The notes beneath the pieces are model-generated. The model did no database searches, had not been told where the DNA came from, and saw nothing but the letters and a program-made list of their open reading frames with translations. The position numbers and the translations under genes were made by a program. From Saprospiraceae bacterium (lineage in GTDB: Bacteria; Bacteroidota; Bacteroidia; Chitinophagales; Saprospiraceae), in NCBI GenBank assembly GCA_016719855.1, contig JADJYH010000020.1, positions 62,001 to 126,000 of the forward strand: a stretch of DNA of 64,000 bases, written 5' to 3'. Below are positions 45,416 to 56,062 of this stretch, piece by piece (positions within the stretch are counted from its first letter, which is position 1; each line of letters begins with the position of its first letter).

Positions 45416-46547
45416 TTTTTACTTTCAAAAAACGCTGCCAGCACCTCCCCGGCCAGTTGGTGGCCATGCTCGTTCCAATGCCAATCCTGTTTGAAATAAA
45501 GCGGTACGGTCGGGTCTGACTTGGCTTTTTCGATAAAGACAGGTGCTGCGTCAATCAGCGGGATTTGCAGGCTGTCGCAAATGTTCCGTAGCTGCTGCCG
45601 GGGCTCCGCTGGGTCAAAACTCATTGCCTCCAGCGTGTACGTCGCCAAAAATTCTTGCCAATCGGAATCGTACACTTCAATTTTTTCTGGGATGTAAAAA
45701 ACGGCGAGGCTGCTTCCGGCGGCCTCCGTTTTTCGCCGCAGGCGGTCAAGCAGCGCCGCCGTCACCTGCCAGGCAGCTTCCATTTCCGGCGTTTTTCTTT
45801 TTGGTAAATGCGCCACTCGTCCGGCACGGCCTGCCCGTCGGCGGCGTAGCGGGCATTGTCCCTGAGGTTTTTTCCACGGCGCACCAGTTCTGAGTTTTCC
45901 AGCAACCAGTCTTTTGTTTTTGAAAAAAACGACCTCGAAGCCATCTGCCGCACCGGCACGTTGGTCAGCCGCAGGCTGTCGCCCTCCGGCACAAACAACG
46001 GCTTGAACCCTCGGCTGTAGTAGCGGTGCTGGTTGTTGAACCAAGGGTCGTTCACGCAAAACATCAGCACGGTGGCATCTGGTTGAAACTTCGCCCCCAG
46101 CGACTCGAAGCACAGCAACTCCTGGTCGGTGGAGTAGCCGCCCGTGCCAGTGTTGATGACCTCGATGCGTTGTTCCGACTGCGTTTCCATCAGTTTTTTC
46201 TTCAAAACTTCAGAAAAAAGGCTGTCGAACCCAACCGTGTAGCCCTCCGAAAATGAATCGCCCAGCACCACGATGCGCTGCTCGCCGCTGTCCTTCCGCA
46301 GCGGGTACTCCGGCCCACGGATGCCCATCGAGTTGATGTTTTCCCAAACCTCATATTCTGGGGTTTTGTGGTGGCCCCGGCTGTTGGGGATTTTGCGCCA
46401 GCCAAGCAGCGAATCATGCTCGCAATAGAGCTGGTGGTGGTTGAAGTTGGCCGCCTTCGGCGAAATGGCACGCAACACTAGCTCGCCAAGCAGGAGGCTG
46501 ATGGCGGTGGAAAAGGCAAGCAGGGCGAAGTTTTTCTTTGAAAACAT
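45394..46547 (-). pseudogene. Secreted SGNH/GDSL-type hydrolase, frameshifted
   Basis: The first frame starts with a membrane anchor (MFSKKNFALLAFSTAISLLL) and carries the SGNH blocks VVLGDSFSEGYTVG (Ser), NTGTGGYSTDQE (Gly) and FCVNDPW (Asn). At about 45798, in an A run, the frame slips; the remainder continues TPEMEAAWQVTAALLDRL to LYFKQDWHWNEHGHQLAGE with the Asp-His pair. Joined, a protein of about 383 residues of the acyl-hydrolase/acetyltransferase-associated type results. Its last residues are encoded by a repeat array. All catalytic positions survive, so an indel error is plausible. Confidence 0.75.
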
Positions 46548-46759
46548 TGGCAGAAATGGTCGGCTCTAAGATACGGACTGGGCCAAAGGTCGAAGTTTTG
46601 AACTTTCAGTTTGATAAAAATCATCGTTTAAACACTGCGCCTTCAGAATTATTCCCCCAAATTTGCACCCGCAAAAAACGGCGCTGCGGGCATTGGCCCG
46701 CTGCCCGGAGTTAACAGCAAGACTGCAACTTGCCACATCGTTAACCAAGTATTTTTGAC

Positions 46760-47833
46760 ATGAATTTGTACAACAAAGTCAACAGGGACGAGCTGAAGCA
46801 CCGTCTGTTGGAGAGCCATGAGCAGCGCACGACGCTGTCTTTTTACAAGTACGCCCATATCGAAAACCCAGCGCTGTTCCGCAACCAGTTTTACCAACTG
46901 CTGGACGAGGTCGGCGTTTTTGGCCGCATCTACGTGTCCAAGGAAGGCGTGAACGCACAGATTTCAGTGCCTTCGGCAAATTTTGAGGCATTCAAGGAGC
47001 GGTTATTTTCTGTGCCATTCCTCAACGGCATCCGCCTCAACATCGCCATCGAAGACGACGGCAAGTCGTTTTTCAAGCTCACCATCAAGGTTCGGGACAA
47101 AATCGTGGCCGACGGGCTGGACGACGCCAGCTTCGACGTGACCAAGCGGGGCCACCACCTCAGTGCCGCTGAGTTCAATACCATTACCGACGACCCAAAC
47201 ACGCTTGTGGTGGACATGCGCAACCACTACGAGAGCGAGGTCGGGCACTTCCAAGGAGCCATCTGCCCCGACGCTGCCACCTTCCGGGAGGAACTGCCGC
47301 TGGTGGAAAAAATTCTGGAGGACAAAAAAGACCGCAACATCGTGATGTACTGCACGGGCGGCATCCGCTGCGAGAAGGCCAGCGCCTACTACCTGCACCG
47401 GGGCTTCCGGAACGTGTTCATGGTGGACGGCGGCATCATCGAGTATGCCCGCCAGTGCGACCAGTTTGGCTTGCCCAACAAGTTTGTCGGCAAAAATTTT
47501 GTCTTCGACGAGCGCCTCGGCGAGCGCATCAGCGACGACGTGGTGGCCGTGTGCCACCAGTGCGGCAGCTCTTGCGACACGCACGTGAACTGCGCCAACG
47601 ATGCCTGTCACCTGCTATTCATCCAATGCCCGACTTGTGCGGAAAAATATCACAACTGCTGCTCCACGAAATGTGCCGACTTCAACCAACTCCCTGAAGA
47701 TGAGCAGGTATTGCTCCGCAAAACGGCAATCTTCAACGGCTCTAAGTTCAGCAAGGGACGCTACAAGGCGTTTCGGGTGAGCGAGGATGGTATGGGTGAA
47801 CGGGGATATGAAAAACCCAGGATGGCTTTATGA
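46760..47833 (+). CDS. trhO: tRNA uridine(34) hydroxylase TrhO (rhodanese family)
   Basis: A 357-residue enzyme that makes 5-hydroxyuridine at tRNA position 34. An N-terminal ferredoxin-like domain (about 20-120; [20 protein letters not shown]) is followed by a rhodanese domain (about 135-245) with [15 protein letters not shown] and the active loop CTGGIRCEK (Cys 198). A cysteine-rich C-terminal region ([27 protein letters not shown]) is typical. The first ATG is the family start. Confidence 0.9.
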   Translation: MNLYNKVNRDELKHRLLESHEQRTTLSFYKYAHIENPALFRNQFYQLLDEVGVFGRIYVSKEGVNAQISVPSANFEAFKERLFSVPFLNGIRLNIAIEDDGKSFFKLTIKVRDKIVADGLDDASFDVTKRGHHLSAAEFNTITDDPNTLVVDMRNHYESEVGHFQGAICPDAATFREELPLVEKILEDKKDRNIVMYCTGGIRCEKASAYYLHRGFRNVFMVDGGIIEYARQCDQFGLPNKFVGKNFVFDERLGERISDDVVAVCHQCGSSCDTHVNCANDACHLLFIQCPTCAEKYHNCCSTKCADFNQLPEDEQVLLRKTAIFNGSKFSKGRYKAFRVSEDGMGERGYEKPRMAL

Positions 47834-47839
47834 TTTAGA

Positions 47840-47960
47840 GAAGGGATGTCTAAGGGCTAGGATGGATCGTAACTTTACAAGGCCGTCTAAGGGCTTAGGA
47901 TGGCATCCAGTGGCAAGGCCATGTCTAAGGCTTAGGATGGCATCCGTAACTCAGGCCATG
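47840..47960. repeat. Three tandem copies of a 37-bp unit
   Basis: GTCTAAGGGCTTAGGATGGC variants start at about 47847, 47884 and 47921, with AAGGCC spacers between. The tract follows the trhO stop and does not form an obvious hairpin. It differs from the inverted arrays elsewhere. Confidence 0.65.
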
Positions 47961-47987
47961 TCAGGGCTGCACTTGTAACATTTTTGA

Positions 47988-48026
47988 CAAAAAAAAGCCC
48001 CGGCAGCTTGTGGCAACCGGGGCTTT
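47988..48026 (-). terminator. Terminator of the pyrophosphatase gene
   Basis: AAAGCCCCGG (47994-48003) pairs with CCGGGGCTTT (48017-48026). On the minus strand a run of eight T follows. Confidence 0.75.
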
Positions 48027-48080
48027 GCATTTAGAGCGTATGTTTAGTGATTGTTTTTGTTTTGCGAAGTATTACTCAGA

Positions 48081-50303
48081 TTAAAGCATTGGGGCAATCA
48101 CAAGTGCCACCACTGACATCAATTTCAAGAGGATGTTGAGCGACGGGCCAGAAGTATCCTTGAAGGGGTCGCCCACGGTATCACCCACGACGGCAGCTTT
48201 GTGCGGGTCGGAGCCTTTGTAGTACATCTTGCCGCCAATGTCAACGCCTTCTTCGAACATCTTTTTCGCGTTGTCCCAAGCACCACCAGCGTTGGATTGG
48301 AAGATGGCCATGAGCACCCCGGTCACCGTTACGCCAGCCAAAAGACCGCCAAGCATCTGAGCACCCACGAGACTGCCAAGGCCAATCCAGCCAGGCACCA
48401 TGCCCACCAGCACAGGCACCACCACGGCCAAGAGGCCCGGGCGCACCATTTCACGGATGGCAGCTTTAGTGGAAATATCAACGCACTTGGCGTATTCCGC
48501 TTTGCCTTCTGCGGCGTCAAACGTCTTTTTGTCGGCATCGCTCCAGTCTTTTTCTTCCTTGCCGTCGTTGCGTTTCATCACCGCAAGGGCAGCCTTCAAC
48601 TCAGGAATGTCGGCGAACTGGCGGCGCACTTCCTTAATCATATCCATGGCCGCACGACCTACAGCACCCATAGAAAGGGCAGAAAACAGGAATGGCAACA
48701 TGCCACCGACGAACATGGAAGCCATCACGAACGGATTGGTCAAGTCAATGCCCGCCAATTTTGCGTCTGGGTGCGAAAGATTGTATGCAGTAACGAATGC
48801 TGCGAACAGGGCCAACGCCGTCAAGGCAGCAGAACCGATGGCGAAGCCCTTGCCGATAGCGGCAGTAGTATTGCCCACGGCGTCCAATTTGTCGGTACGT
48901 TGACGCACTTCCTTCGGCTGGTGGCTCATTTCAGCGATACCGCCAGCGTTGTCAGAAATCGGGCCGTAGGCATCTACGGCCAACTGGATGCCTGTGTTGG
49001 ACAACATGCCCACCGCAGCGATGGCGATGCCGTACAAGCCAGCAAAAGCGTAAGAACCGATAATTGCGACAGCCAAAATCAGGATTGGAATAGCCGTTGA
49101 CATCATGCCGACGCCGAGGCCAGCGATGATGTTGGTGGCTGCGCCCGTGCTTGATTGTTGCACGATGCTGTTCACTGGCTTTGTTCCAGTGCCAGTATAG
49201 TACTCCGTGATGAGGCCGATACCCAAGCCACCACCAAGGCCGAAAAGCACTGCCCAGAACACGCCCATTGAATTGTAGTCATGCCCGTCGAAGTTCCAAG
49301 TGGCTGGGAGCATCCATTTTACGATAATAAATGTGGCAATAAGCATGATGGCCGAGGAGATGAATTCGCCCCGGTTCAATGCTTTTTGCGGGTCGCCGCC
49401 TTCTTTCACCGTTACGAAGAAGGTACCAAGTATGGAAGTAAGCACGCCCACTCCCGCCAGTACCAGTGGCAACAACACGGCATTCAATCCACCAAAATCA
49501 TTGGTGTTTTCGAAGCCGCCCATGCCAATGAAGGCAGCACCAAGCACCATTGTGCCGACGATAGAACCCACATAAGATTCGAAGAGGTCAGCACCCATGC
49601 CAGCCACGTCGCCTACGTTGTCGCCCACGTTGTCGGCGATGGTGGCGGGGTTCAGCGGGTGGTCTTCAGGGATGCCAGCTTCCACTTTGCCCACGAGGTC
49701 AGCGCCAACATCGGCAGCTTTGGTGTAAATACCGCCGCCCACCCTTGCGAACAGGGCGATGGACGAGGCACCAAAGGAGAAGCCCGTGATGACCGTGATG
49801 ACCTTATTTACGTTCTGTGCAGTGTCAGTGCCAAACATGTTGTCATAAATCAAGAACAACACACCAAGGCCCAAAACGCCAAGGCCCACAACGCCCATGC
49901 CCATCACGGAGCCACCAGCGAAGGCCACTTCCAGGGCTTTGCCGAGACTGGTGCGAGCAGCATTGGTAGTGCGCACGTTGGCCTTTGTGGCCACCTTCAT
50001 GCCGATATAGCCAGCCAGTGCAGAACAGAATGCCCCAACTATGAAGGAAAGCCCTACCAATGGTGAGGAATTTTCTGTGTTGCCGCTGATGCCAAGTAGG
50101 ATGGCCACAGCAATTACGAAAATGATAAGCACTTTGTATTCAGCCCTAAGAAACGCCATGGCGCCCTCTTCGATGGCTTTTGCGATGCCCTGCATCTTTT
50201 CAGTGCCAGGGTCTTGTTTGGCTACCCAGGCAGTTTTCCAAAAGGTGTAGAGCAGGCCCAGTGCACCCAGCACTGGGACAATCATCATTAAAATTTGACC
50301 CAT
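48081..50303 (-). CDS. hppA: Membrane-bound pyrophosphatase, potassium-dependent type
   Basis: A 740-residue pump with about 16 helices that uses PPi to move H+ or Na+ outward. The catalytic loops show [20 protein letters not shown] and [20 protein letters not shown], then [10 protein letters not shown] and a C-terminal [21 protein letters not shown]. In [17 protein letters not shown] the residue after TTA is Ala where potassium-independent pumps have Lys, so potassium dependence is predicted. Whether it pumps Na+ or H+ cannot be settled by eye. A good promoter lies upstream. Confidence 0.95.
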   Translation of the reverse strand: MGQILMMIVPVLGALGLLYTFWKTAWVAKQDPGTEKMQGIAKAIEEGAMAFLRAEYKVLIIFVIAVAILLGISGNTENSSPLVGLSFIVGAFCSALAGYIGMKVATKANVRTTNAARTSLGKALEVAFAGGSVMGMGVVGLGVLGLGVLFLIYDNMFGTDTAQNVNKVITVITGFSFGASSIALFARVGGGIYTKAADVGADLVGKVEAGIPEDHPLNPATIADNVGDNVGDVAGMGADLFESYVGSIVGTMVLGAAFIGMGGFENTNDFGGLNAVLLPLVLAGVGVLTSILGTFFVTVKEGGDPQKALNRGEFISSAIMLIATFIIVKWMLPATWNFDGHDYNSMGVFWAVLFGLGGGLGIGLITEYYTGTGTKPVNSIVQQSSTGAATNIIAGLGVGMMSTAIPILILAVAIIGSYAFAGLYGIAIAAVGMLSNTGIQLAVDAYGPISDNAGGIAEMSHQPKEVRQRTDKLDAVGNTTAAIGKGFAIGSAALTALALFAAFVTAYNLSHPDAKLAGIDLTNPFVMASMFVGGMLPFLFSALSMGAVGRAAMDMIKEVRRQFADIPELKAALAVMKRNDGKEEKDWSDADKKTFDAAEGKAEYAKCVDISTKAAIREMVRPGLLAVVVPVLVGMVPGWIGLGSLVGAQMLGGLLAGVTVTGVLMAIFQSNAGGAWDNAKKMFEEGVDIGGKMYYKGSDPHKAAVVGDTVGDPFKDTSGPSLNILLKLMSVVALVIAPML

Positions 50304-50410
50304 AATCTTGTTGGTTTTAGTTTAAAAGAATTTGAACGGAAAAAGCTAGCCCGCCCTCATGGCCAAAAACAGCATTTTGCTTCAAAAAAACAGGCCTTTC
50401 AAACAGGGTG

Positions 50411-50441
50411 CGAAGGTATTACAAAACTTAAATTTGGCAAA
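50411..50441 (-). promoter_or_regulatory. Promoter of the pyrophosphatase gene
   Basis: On the minus strand TTTG (50441-50438), a 19-base spacer and TACCTTCG (50418-50411) match the Bacteroidota -33/-7 pattern. The leader to the ATG is about 100 bases. Confidence 0.55.
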
Positions 50442-50487
50442 TTTAAATTGGCTGGAGACCTTGATTTTGGTAGGGTTCAAATCATTT

Positions 50488-51471
50488 TTACCAAATTTTT
50501 TCTTCGAGTAGGTATCCCTTTACATAGTCTTCCACACCTGCTTCCAAGGAGTAGAAAGGTCGCTCATAGCCAGCTGCCCTTAACTTTACCATGTTGGCTT
50601 CTGTGAAGTACTGGTAGGTGGATCGGATGTCCTCAGGAGTGTCCACGAAGGAGATGTTCGGCTCCAAATCCATTGCCCGGAAGGTGGCCACCGCCAAGTC
50701 CCAAAACGGTCGTGCCTTGCCCGTGCCCACGTTGTACAGCCCGCTTGTGTGTTGGTTTTTGTAAAAAAACCAACAAACCTCGACGACATCTTTCACATAA
50801 ATAAAATCTCGGAGTTGGTGACCATCGGCGTAGTCGGGTCGGTGGGAGCGAAAGAGCTTCATGCCACCCGTTTCCCTGATTTGCTTCCCTGTCTGGAAAA
50901 TCACGCTGGCCATGCGGCCTTTGTGGTACTCGTTGGGACCGTAAACGTTGAAAAACTTGAGGCCAGCCCAGGAGGAGGGAAGAGGGATGAGGGATGAGGG
51001 ATGAACTTGACTCAGCACCCATTTATCGAAGTCGTTTTTGCTGACGCCGTAGGGGTTGAGGGGTTTCAGCATTGACACGATGTCGTGTCGGTCGTCGTAG
51101 CCGTGCTCGCCGAGGCCGTAGGTGGCGGCGCTGCTGGCGTACACGAGCGGGATGTTGTTTGCTCCGCAAATTTGCCAGATGGATTTCGAGTAGTCTAGGT
51201 TTAACTCGTTGAAGATGAACGGATTCTGCTCTGTCGTGTCCGTGCGGGCACCGAGGTGGAAGATGAAACTGACCTCATCGGCGTGGTCTTTTAGCCAAGG
51301 TAGAAAGTCGTTCCGGTGGACTTTGGAGTGGAACTGTTTGCCTTCGAGGTTGTGGTTTTTGTCGGGGCGGGAGAAGTCGTCCACAAGCAGGAGGTCGGTC
51401 AGGCCCTCGTCGTTGAGCTTTCGGAGGAGGCATGAGCCAATGAAGCCTGCGGCGCCGGTGAGGATAATCAT
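50488..51471 (-). CDS. hldD: ADP-L-glycero-D-manno-heptose 6-epimerase
   Basis: A 327-residue short-chain dehydrogenase that makes the heptose precursor of lipopolysaccharide core. It has MIILTGAAGFIGSCLLRKL (NADP loop), YASSAATYG and PLNPYGVSKNDFDKW (YxxxK), followed by GLKFFNVYGPNEYHKGRMAS, the HldD-specific block. Between WVLSQ and WAGLKFF a stretch VHPSSLIPLPSS is encoded by AGGGATGAGGGATGA words; relatives have a shorter connection here. The gene is otherwise complete and is followed by no other LPS gene in the window. Confidence 0.9.
   Translation of the reverse strand: MIILTGAAGFIGSCLLRKLNDEGLTDLLLVDDFSRPDKNHNLEGKQFHSKVHRNDFLPWLKDHADEVSFIFHLGARTDTTEQNPFIFNELNLDYSKSIWQICGANNIPLVYASSAATYGLGEHGYDDRHDIVSMLKPLNPYGVSKNDFDKWVLSQVHPSSLIPLPSSWAGLKFFNVYGPNEYHKGRMASVIFQTGKQIRETGGMKLFRSHRPDYADGHQLRDFIYVKDVVEVCWFFYKNQHTSGLYNVGTGKARPFWDLAVATFRAMDLEPNISFVDTPEDIRSTYQYFTEANMVKLRAAGYERPFYSLEAGVEDYVKGYLLEEKIW
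50972..51005. repeat. GAGGGATGAGGGATGA array inside hldD
   Basis: Three tandem GAGGGAT(GA) words are translated in frame as HPSSLIPLPSS. One-armed: no complementary arm is visible nearby. Confidence 0.65.
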
Positions 51472-51489
51472 ATTGGTTGTGAAAAGCTT

Positions 51490-51906
51490 TTAAGATATGA
51501 AGTAATCCACCGCCAAGTCGTATCCCTTCAGCCCCAACCCGATGATGCACCCCACGCAATACGGCGCCGTCATGGACTTGTGGCGAAACTCCTCCCGTGA
51601 AAATGTATTGGAAATATGCACCTCCACCACGGGCGTCTCGATGGCGGCAATTGCGTCTGCCAAGGCGATGGACGTGTGCGTGAACGCTCCTGGATTGAAG
51701 ATGATGCCTTGGTAGGAAAAACCTGATTCGTGAAGTTTGTCTATCAACTCGCCCTCGTGGTTGCTTTGAAAATAATGCAAGATGACGCCAGGAAACTCCT
51801 GCTGTAAGGACTCAAAATACTCCTCGAATGAGCGCTTGCCGTAAATATGTGGCTCACGGGTGCCGAGCAAGTTGAGGTTCGGGCCGTTGATGATTAGGAT
51901 TTTCAT
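51490..51906 (-). CDS. aroQ: 3-dehydroquinate dehydratase, type II
   Basis: A 138-residue dodecameric enzyme of the shikimate pathway. Diagnostic parts: MKILIINGPNLNLLGTREPH (Asn and the catalytic Tyr24-type loop with IYGKRSFEE), FQSNHEGELIDKLHE, IIFNPGAFTHTSIALADAI and EVHISNTFSREEFRHKS (His, Arg). Length is normal for the type. It lies 18 bases upstream of hldD on the same strand and may be co-transcribed. Confidence 0.95.
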   Translation of the reverse strand: MKILIINGPNLNLLGTREPHIYGKRSFEEYFESLQQEFPGVILHYFQSNHEGELIDKLHESGFSYQGIIFNPGAFTHTSIALADAIAAIETPVVEVHISNTFSREEFRHKSMTAPYCVGCIIGLGLKGYDLAVDYFIS

Positions 51907-52010
51907 TTTGAAGTAAAAAGTAAAAAGGACAAAGTAAAAAGTGGGGGAACCGAGGTTAACTTTCGACCAGCTCTTTTACATTTTTACTTTGTCCTTTTTT
52001 ACTTTTATTT
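51907..52010. repeat. AAGTAAAAAGGACAAAG hairpin array
   Basis: AAGTAAAAAGGACAAAGT on the left faces ACTTTGTCCTTTTTTACTT on the right, between aroQ and the four-helix-bundle gene. Same words as at 45327-45415. Confidence 0.7.
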
Positions 52011-52355
52011 AGAAGTCTTGGAGGCAATTGTGCCGAGAATACTTTTCAACTCACCCGATTCCTTGACCAAGGCTTTTCTCATTTCTATATCACCGAGTTC
52101 AAGCGCATCACACATTCGAAGCCAGTAGTTGGATTCCCGCATTTCTCTAAGAGCGATTTCAACTTTGTGATGAAAATCAGCCCTTGATGCACCAGCTTGC
52201 GATTCCTCATAATTTGCTCCGCTCGATGATGATGCTTTGGCCAATTGATATCGAATAACATTGTTTTCAATCACCGCAGTTAACGTTTTGAGGTATTTCA
52301 TCACGTTTACCGAAAAGCAAAAAAGTCGCTCTTCCAAATCGTTTTTCTCTCTCAT
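52005..52355 (-). CDS. Four-helix-bundle protein (23S rRNA intervening-sequence type)
   Basis: A 116-residue protein with the family pattern: ERLFCFSVNVMKYLKTL, the helix pair with ASSSSGANYEESQAGASRAD, EIALREMRESNYWLRM and a terminal helix. It is intact, unlike the frameshifted paralogue at 16751-17127. Members are widespread in Bacteroidota, have no agreed function and often sit as single cargo genes between arrays, as here. Confidence 0.85.
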   Translation of the reverse strand: MREKNDLEERLFCFSVNVMKYLKTLTAVIENNVIRYQLAKASSSSGANYEESQAGASRADFHHKVEIALREMRESNYWLRMCDALELGDIEMRKALVKESGELKSILGTIASKTSK

Positions 52356-52394
52356 AGCAGTTGTCTGGTCAACTTTAAATGAAGCAATACCCCC

Positions 52395-52432
52395 ACTTTT
52401 TACTTTCTCCTTTTTACTTTTTACTTTAGTTC
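52395..52432. repeat. ACTTTTTACTTTCTCC array
   Basis: Three reverse words of the AAGTAAAAAG family fill the gap between recQ and the four-helix-bundle gene and abut the recQ stop codon. Confidence 0.5.
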
Positions 52433-54642
52433 GCCAATTCCGACAAGAACTTCAAACGCACCAACTGGATTTCTTCAAAAGTACATTCGTCGTCCTTTAA
52501 TTCACGGTAGGCAGTAGTCGGGTCGTCAGTCTCGGTAGTCATGAAGTAGTCGTATATCTCTTCCACCACGGTTTCGTCCATTGTGTCTTCGAGATAGTAG
52601 TCAATGTTGAGCTTGGTGCCAGAAGAGACGATGGCGTCCATTTCCTCCATCAGTTCGTCCAGTTTCAAGTCGTTCTGGCGGGCGATGTCCGGCAGCGGCA
52701 TCTTGCGGTCAACGGCCTGGATGATGGCCACTTTTACCTTCGACTTGTTGGCAACCTGCTTGATGACGGTGTCCGTTGGGCGGTCGATTTCGTTGTCCTC
52801 CACGTACTTCGCAATCAGGTCGAGGAAGGGCTTGGCGTAACGCTGTGCCTTGCCGATGCTCACGCCCTGTATTTTGGTCATGTCCTCCATGCTGATGGGG
52901 TACTGCGTGGCCATGTCCTCCAGCGAGGGGTCTTGGAATATGACGAAGGGCGGTACATTTTTTTTCTTGGACACCTCCCGTCGGAGTTCCTTGAGCATTT
53001 TGACCAAAGTCTCGTCGAGGGCTGCGGCTTTGCCCATCTCGTCGTCAAGGTCAACCTCGGTACTGTTGTAGTCGTGGTTGAGCGGTATTTTTACCTCAAA
53101 TGGGTCTTCGATGAACTCGTGTCCGAAGTCGGTCAGTTTAAGCACGCCGTAGGTCTCGATGTCCTTTCGGATGAACTCATTGATGAGCGCATGGCGGAAA
53201 ACGGAATTCCAGAACAGTTCATCCTTGTCCTTGCCCACCCCGAACAAGGGCTTTTTGTTGAACTTGTAGTCCTTCATTTCCTTTGTCTCGTTGCCCAAGA
53301 TGAAGTCAATGATGGTTTTTATCTTGTAGTTTTCTTCCAATGCCTTGATAGACATGAGCACCTGTTGCATTTCTTCCTGAACCTCCACCTTCTCCTTTGG
53401 GTAACGGCAGTTGTCGCACATGCCACCGCAGCTCGACTCCTCAAACTCCTCGCCAAAGTAGAACAACAGGAACCGCCTGCGGCAACCTGTGGTCTCTACA
53501 TAAGCCATCACCTCCTGCATGAGCTGGGCGCTCATTTCCCGCTCGGCCACGGGCTTGTCCCGCAAGAACTTTTCGAGCTTGGCCATGTCCTTGTAGCTGA
53601 AAAACGAAATGCAGCGACCTTCAAGGCCATCGCGTCCGCCCCGACCAGTTTCCTGATAGTAGTTCTCGATGCTCTTGGGCATGTTGTAGTGCATGACGAA
53701 GCGAACGTCCGGCTTGTCAATACCCATTCCGAAGGCAATCGTGGCCACGATGACGTCAATGTCTTCCATCAAAAAGGCATCTTGCGTAGCAGAGCGTAGC
53801 TTGGCGTCGAGGCCGGCATGGTATGGTGCGGCCTTGATACCGTTCACATTCAGCACTTGCGCAATCTCCTCCGTGCTCTTGCGAGCCTGCACGTAGATGA
53901 TACCCGATTGGCCCGGCATGGTCTTGATGATTTGCACCATTTGCTTCATGGTAGCCTCTTTTTTGCCCTTCGGGCGAACCTCGTAGAACAGGTTCTCGCG
54001 GTTGAACGACGACATGAACGTGTTCACATCTTGCATGTTGAGGTTCTTCAAAATATCGGACTGAACCTTGGGCGTGGCCGTGGCGGTGAGGGCGATGATG
54101 GGTATTTCCTTGTTGATGGCATCAATCATGGACCGGATGCGACGGTACTCTGGCCGGAAGTCGTGACCCCACTCCGAAATGCAGTGCGCCTCGTCAACGG
54201 CCACAAAGCTGATGTTCACGTTTTGGAAAAACTCGATGTTCTCCTCCTTGGTAAGCGTCTCTGGTGCGACGTACAGGAGCTTGGTCTTGCCGTCCACGAT
54301 GTCCTGTTTCACCTCTTTCATTTGCACCCTGGTGAGGGAGGAATTGAGGAAGTGCGCCACTTCGTCCTCGTCGCTGTAGCCCCGTATGCTGTCCACCTGG
54401 TTTTTCATCAATGCAATCAAAGGGGATATCACAAGGGCCGTGCCTTCCATCATCAGGGCAGGTAGCTGGTAGCAAAGTGACTTTCCGCCGCCTGTCGGCA
54501 TGATGACGAAGGTGTCCTTTCCATCAAGGACGCTTTGGACGATTGCCTTTTGATTGCCTTTGAAGTTTTCGAAGCCGAAGAATTGTTGGAGGGCCTCGTT
54601 TATCGCATCACCTACGCTGGGTTTTTCCGCAACTAACGTCAT
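52426..54642 (-). CDS. recQ: ATP-dependent DNA helicase RecQ
   Basis: A 738-residue 3'-5' DNA helicase. Motif I MPTGGGKSLCYQLPAL, DEAH-type VDEAHCISEWGHDFRPEYR, and motif VI YYQETGRGGRDGLEGRC are present, followed by the RQC zinc cysteines (CRRRFLLFYFGEEFEESSC, CDNC) and a C-terminal HRDC domain (about 540-620; PPFVIFQDPSLEDMATQYP). An additional helical tail follows. It repairs stalled forks and recombination intermediates. The start is the first ATG after an AT-rich leader. Confidence 0.95.
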   Translation of the reverse strand: MTLVAEKPSVGDAINEALQQFFGFENFKGNQKAIVQSVLDGKDTFVIMPTGGGKSLCYQLPALMMEGTALVISPLIALMKNQVDSIRGYSDEDEVAHFLNSSLTRVQMKEVKQDIVDGKTKLLYVAPETLTKEENIEFFQNVNISFVAVDEAHCISEWGHDFRPEYRRIRSMIDAINKEIPIIALTATATPKVQSDILKNLNMQDVNTFMSSFNRENLFYEVRPKGKKEATMKQMVQIIKTMPGQSGIIYVQARKSTEEIAQVLNVNGIKAAPYHAGLDAKLRSATQDAFLMEDIDVIVATIAFGMGIDKPDVRFVMHYNMPKSIENYYQETGRGGRDGLEGRCISFFSYKDMAKLEKFLRDKPVAEREMSAQLMQEVMAYVETTGCRRRFLLFYFGEEFEESSCGGMCDNCRYPKEKVEVQEEMQQVLMSIKALEENYKIKTIIDFILGNETKEMKDYKFNKKPLFGVGKDKDELFWNSVFRHALINEFIRKDIETYGVLKLTDFGHEFIEDPFEVKIPLNHDYNSTEVDLDDEMGKAAALDETLVKMLKELRREVSKKKNVPPFVIFQDPSLEDMATQYPISMEDMTKIQGVSIGKAQRYAKPFLDLIAKYVEDNEIDRPTDTVIKQVANKSKVKVAIIQAVDRKMPLPDIARQNDLKLDELMEEMDAIVSSGTKLNIDYYLEDTMDETVVEEIYDYFMTTETDDPTTAYRELKDDECTFEEIQLVRLKFLSELAN

Positions 54643-54998
54643 TTCGCTGTGTGTTTAAATTAATGTCTTGTAAATGAATAAGAAATGGCTTGTTCGAAGA
54701 GCACGTGAAGGGGAATTTCTTGGTGGTTAAAAGTAGTTAAAAATTCCCTTTCGAAAGAAGGCTTTTGAAAAAGATTTTTGAAAAAATCCATTTTTAGTTT
54801 TGATGACGAGTTTGTTGCTGTTTTTTGCAACGAAAGCCGCCTTTTTACAAAAAGTTGCCAAAGATAAGAAATGGATTTTGTTTGACCGAATTTAATTTGG
54901 TTGAAAAAGGTCATTTTTTAGTGACTTTTTTAAGGCTCGTTCCTAATTCGGGTATTTTTCTCATTTTCAGAACCTTGTCCTTTCCGTGTAGTCAAAAT
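54643..54998. other. Divergent spacer between recQ and a lipoprotein gene
   Basis: About 356 AT-rich bases without a gene. The minus strand has TATCTTTG at 54866-54859, an exact -7 match that could serve recQ with a leader near 210 bases. I see no array or terminator. Confidence 0.5.
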
Positions 54999-56062
54999 AT
55001 GAGCAAACTAAATTTTTTGGCGAGCCTCAGCTCGTTTTTCTTGTGCTTTTTTTGCTTCACAAATCTTAACTGCCGCCGCCCAGGGCCTACCCGTTCTGTG
55101 ATTCGCCCTGCTTTTTATCACTGGCAAACCCAGCTCCAACTCACGGAGGCCGAACGTAGCTACCTCGATTCCCTTGGGGCAAAAAAGCTCTACGTCAAAT
55201 TCTTCGACGTGGACTGGGACGGGGCTACTGGCCAGCCCGTGCCGCTTGCTTCAGTTGAAATTGACACCACTAGGCTCGGCGGCCTCGACATTGTACCAAC
55301 CATTTTTATCACCAACCGCACCCTGCTCAACCTGCCCATGCTGGAAGTGGACACGCTGGCTGGCCGTATTTTTCAAAAAATCAAATCCCTCTCGCCGCAG
55401 CCACCCCAAGAAGTTCAATTCGACTGCGACTGGACGGAGCGGACACAAGCCAAGTTTTTCGCCCTGCTCGAACGGTTCAAGGAAAAATGCCGAACGCTAC
55501 CCTCAGCGCCACTATCCGCCTACATCAGTTGAAATATTATGAAAAAACGGGCGTACCGCCCGTCAGCCGTGGCATGTTGATGTGCTACAACATGGGCAGC
55601 CTTGACGACTGGGCAACCGAAAATTCCATCCTCGACCTCGAAGTATTAAAAACCTACCTCCCAGACCCAGTCAGCAATCCCCAGCCAGCAATGGGTTACC
55701 CGCTGCCGCTGGACATAGCGTTGCCGATGTTCCGTTGGGGTGTGCTTTTCCGTGACGGGCAAATGATTAGGCTGCTCAACAACCTCAGTGAAGCGGACTT
55801 ACAGGACGCTATCCGTTTCAAGAAGACCGCTCACTACCGCTACGAAGTGCAAAAAAGCACCTACCTGCAAGCGCACTACCTCTACGCTGGCGACCAGTTG
55901 AGGCTCGAAGGAGTTTCGTCGGAAGCCTTGGCCGAGGCAGCGGCGCTGCTGGGCAAGTTGCATAAATCCCCACAAGTCACAGTGGCATTTTACCACCTGG
56001 ACACCACGGCCATCCGGCTTTTCCCGAAGGAAAAAATAAGGGAGATGCTTCATCGGTTTTGA
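54999..56062 (+). pseudogene. Bacteroidota lipoprotein of unknown function, frameshifted
   Basis: A lipoprotein signal (MSKLNFLASLSSFFLCFFCF, lipobox near NLNC) leads into a domain with YLDSLGAKKLYVKFFDVDWD and FDCDWTERTQAKFFALLERF. At about 55487, in an A5 run, the frame slips; the chain goes on as ATLSATIRLHQLKYYEKTGV, then PPVSRGMLMCYNMG and LPLDIALPMFRWGVLFRDG to EMLHRF. The joined product of about 354 residues resembles a TIM-barrel-like envelope protein, but I cannot assign an activity. Only one indel is needed. Confidence 0.65.
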
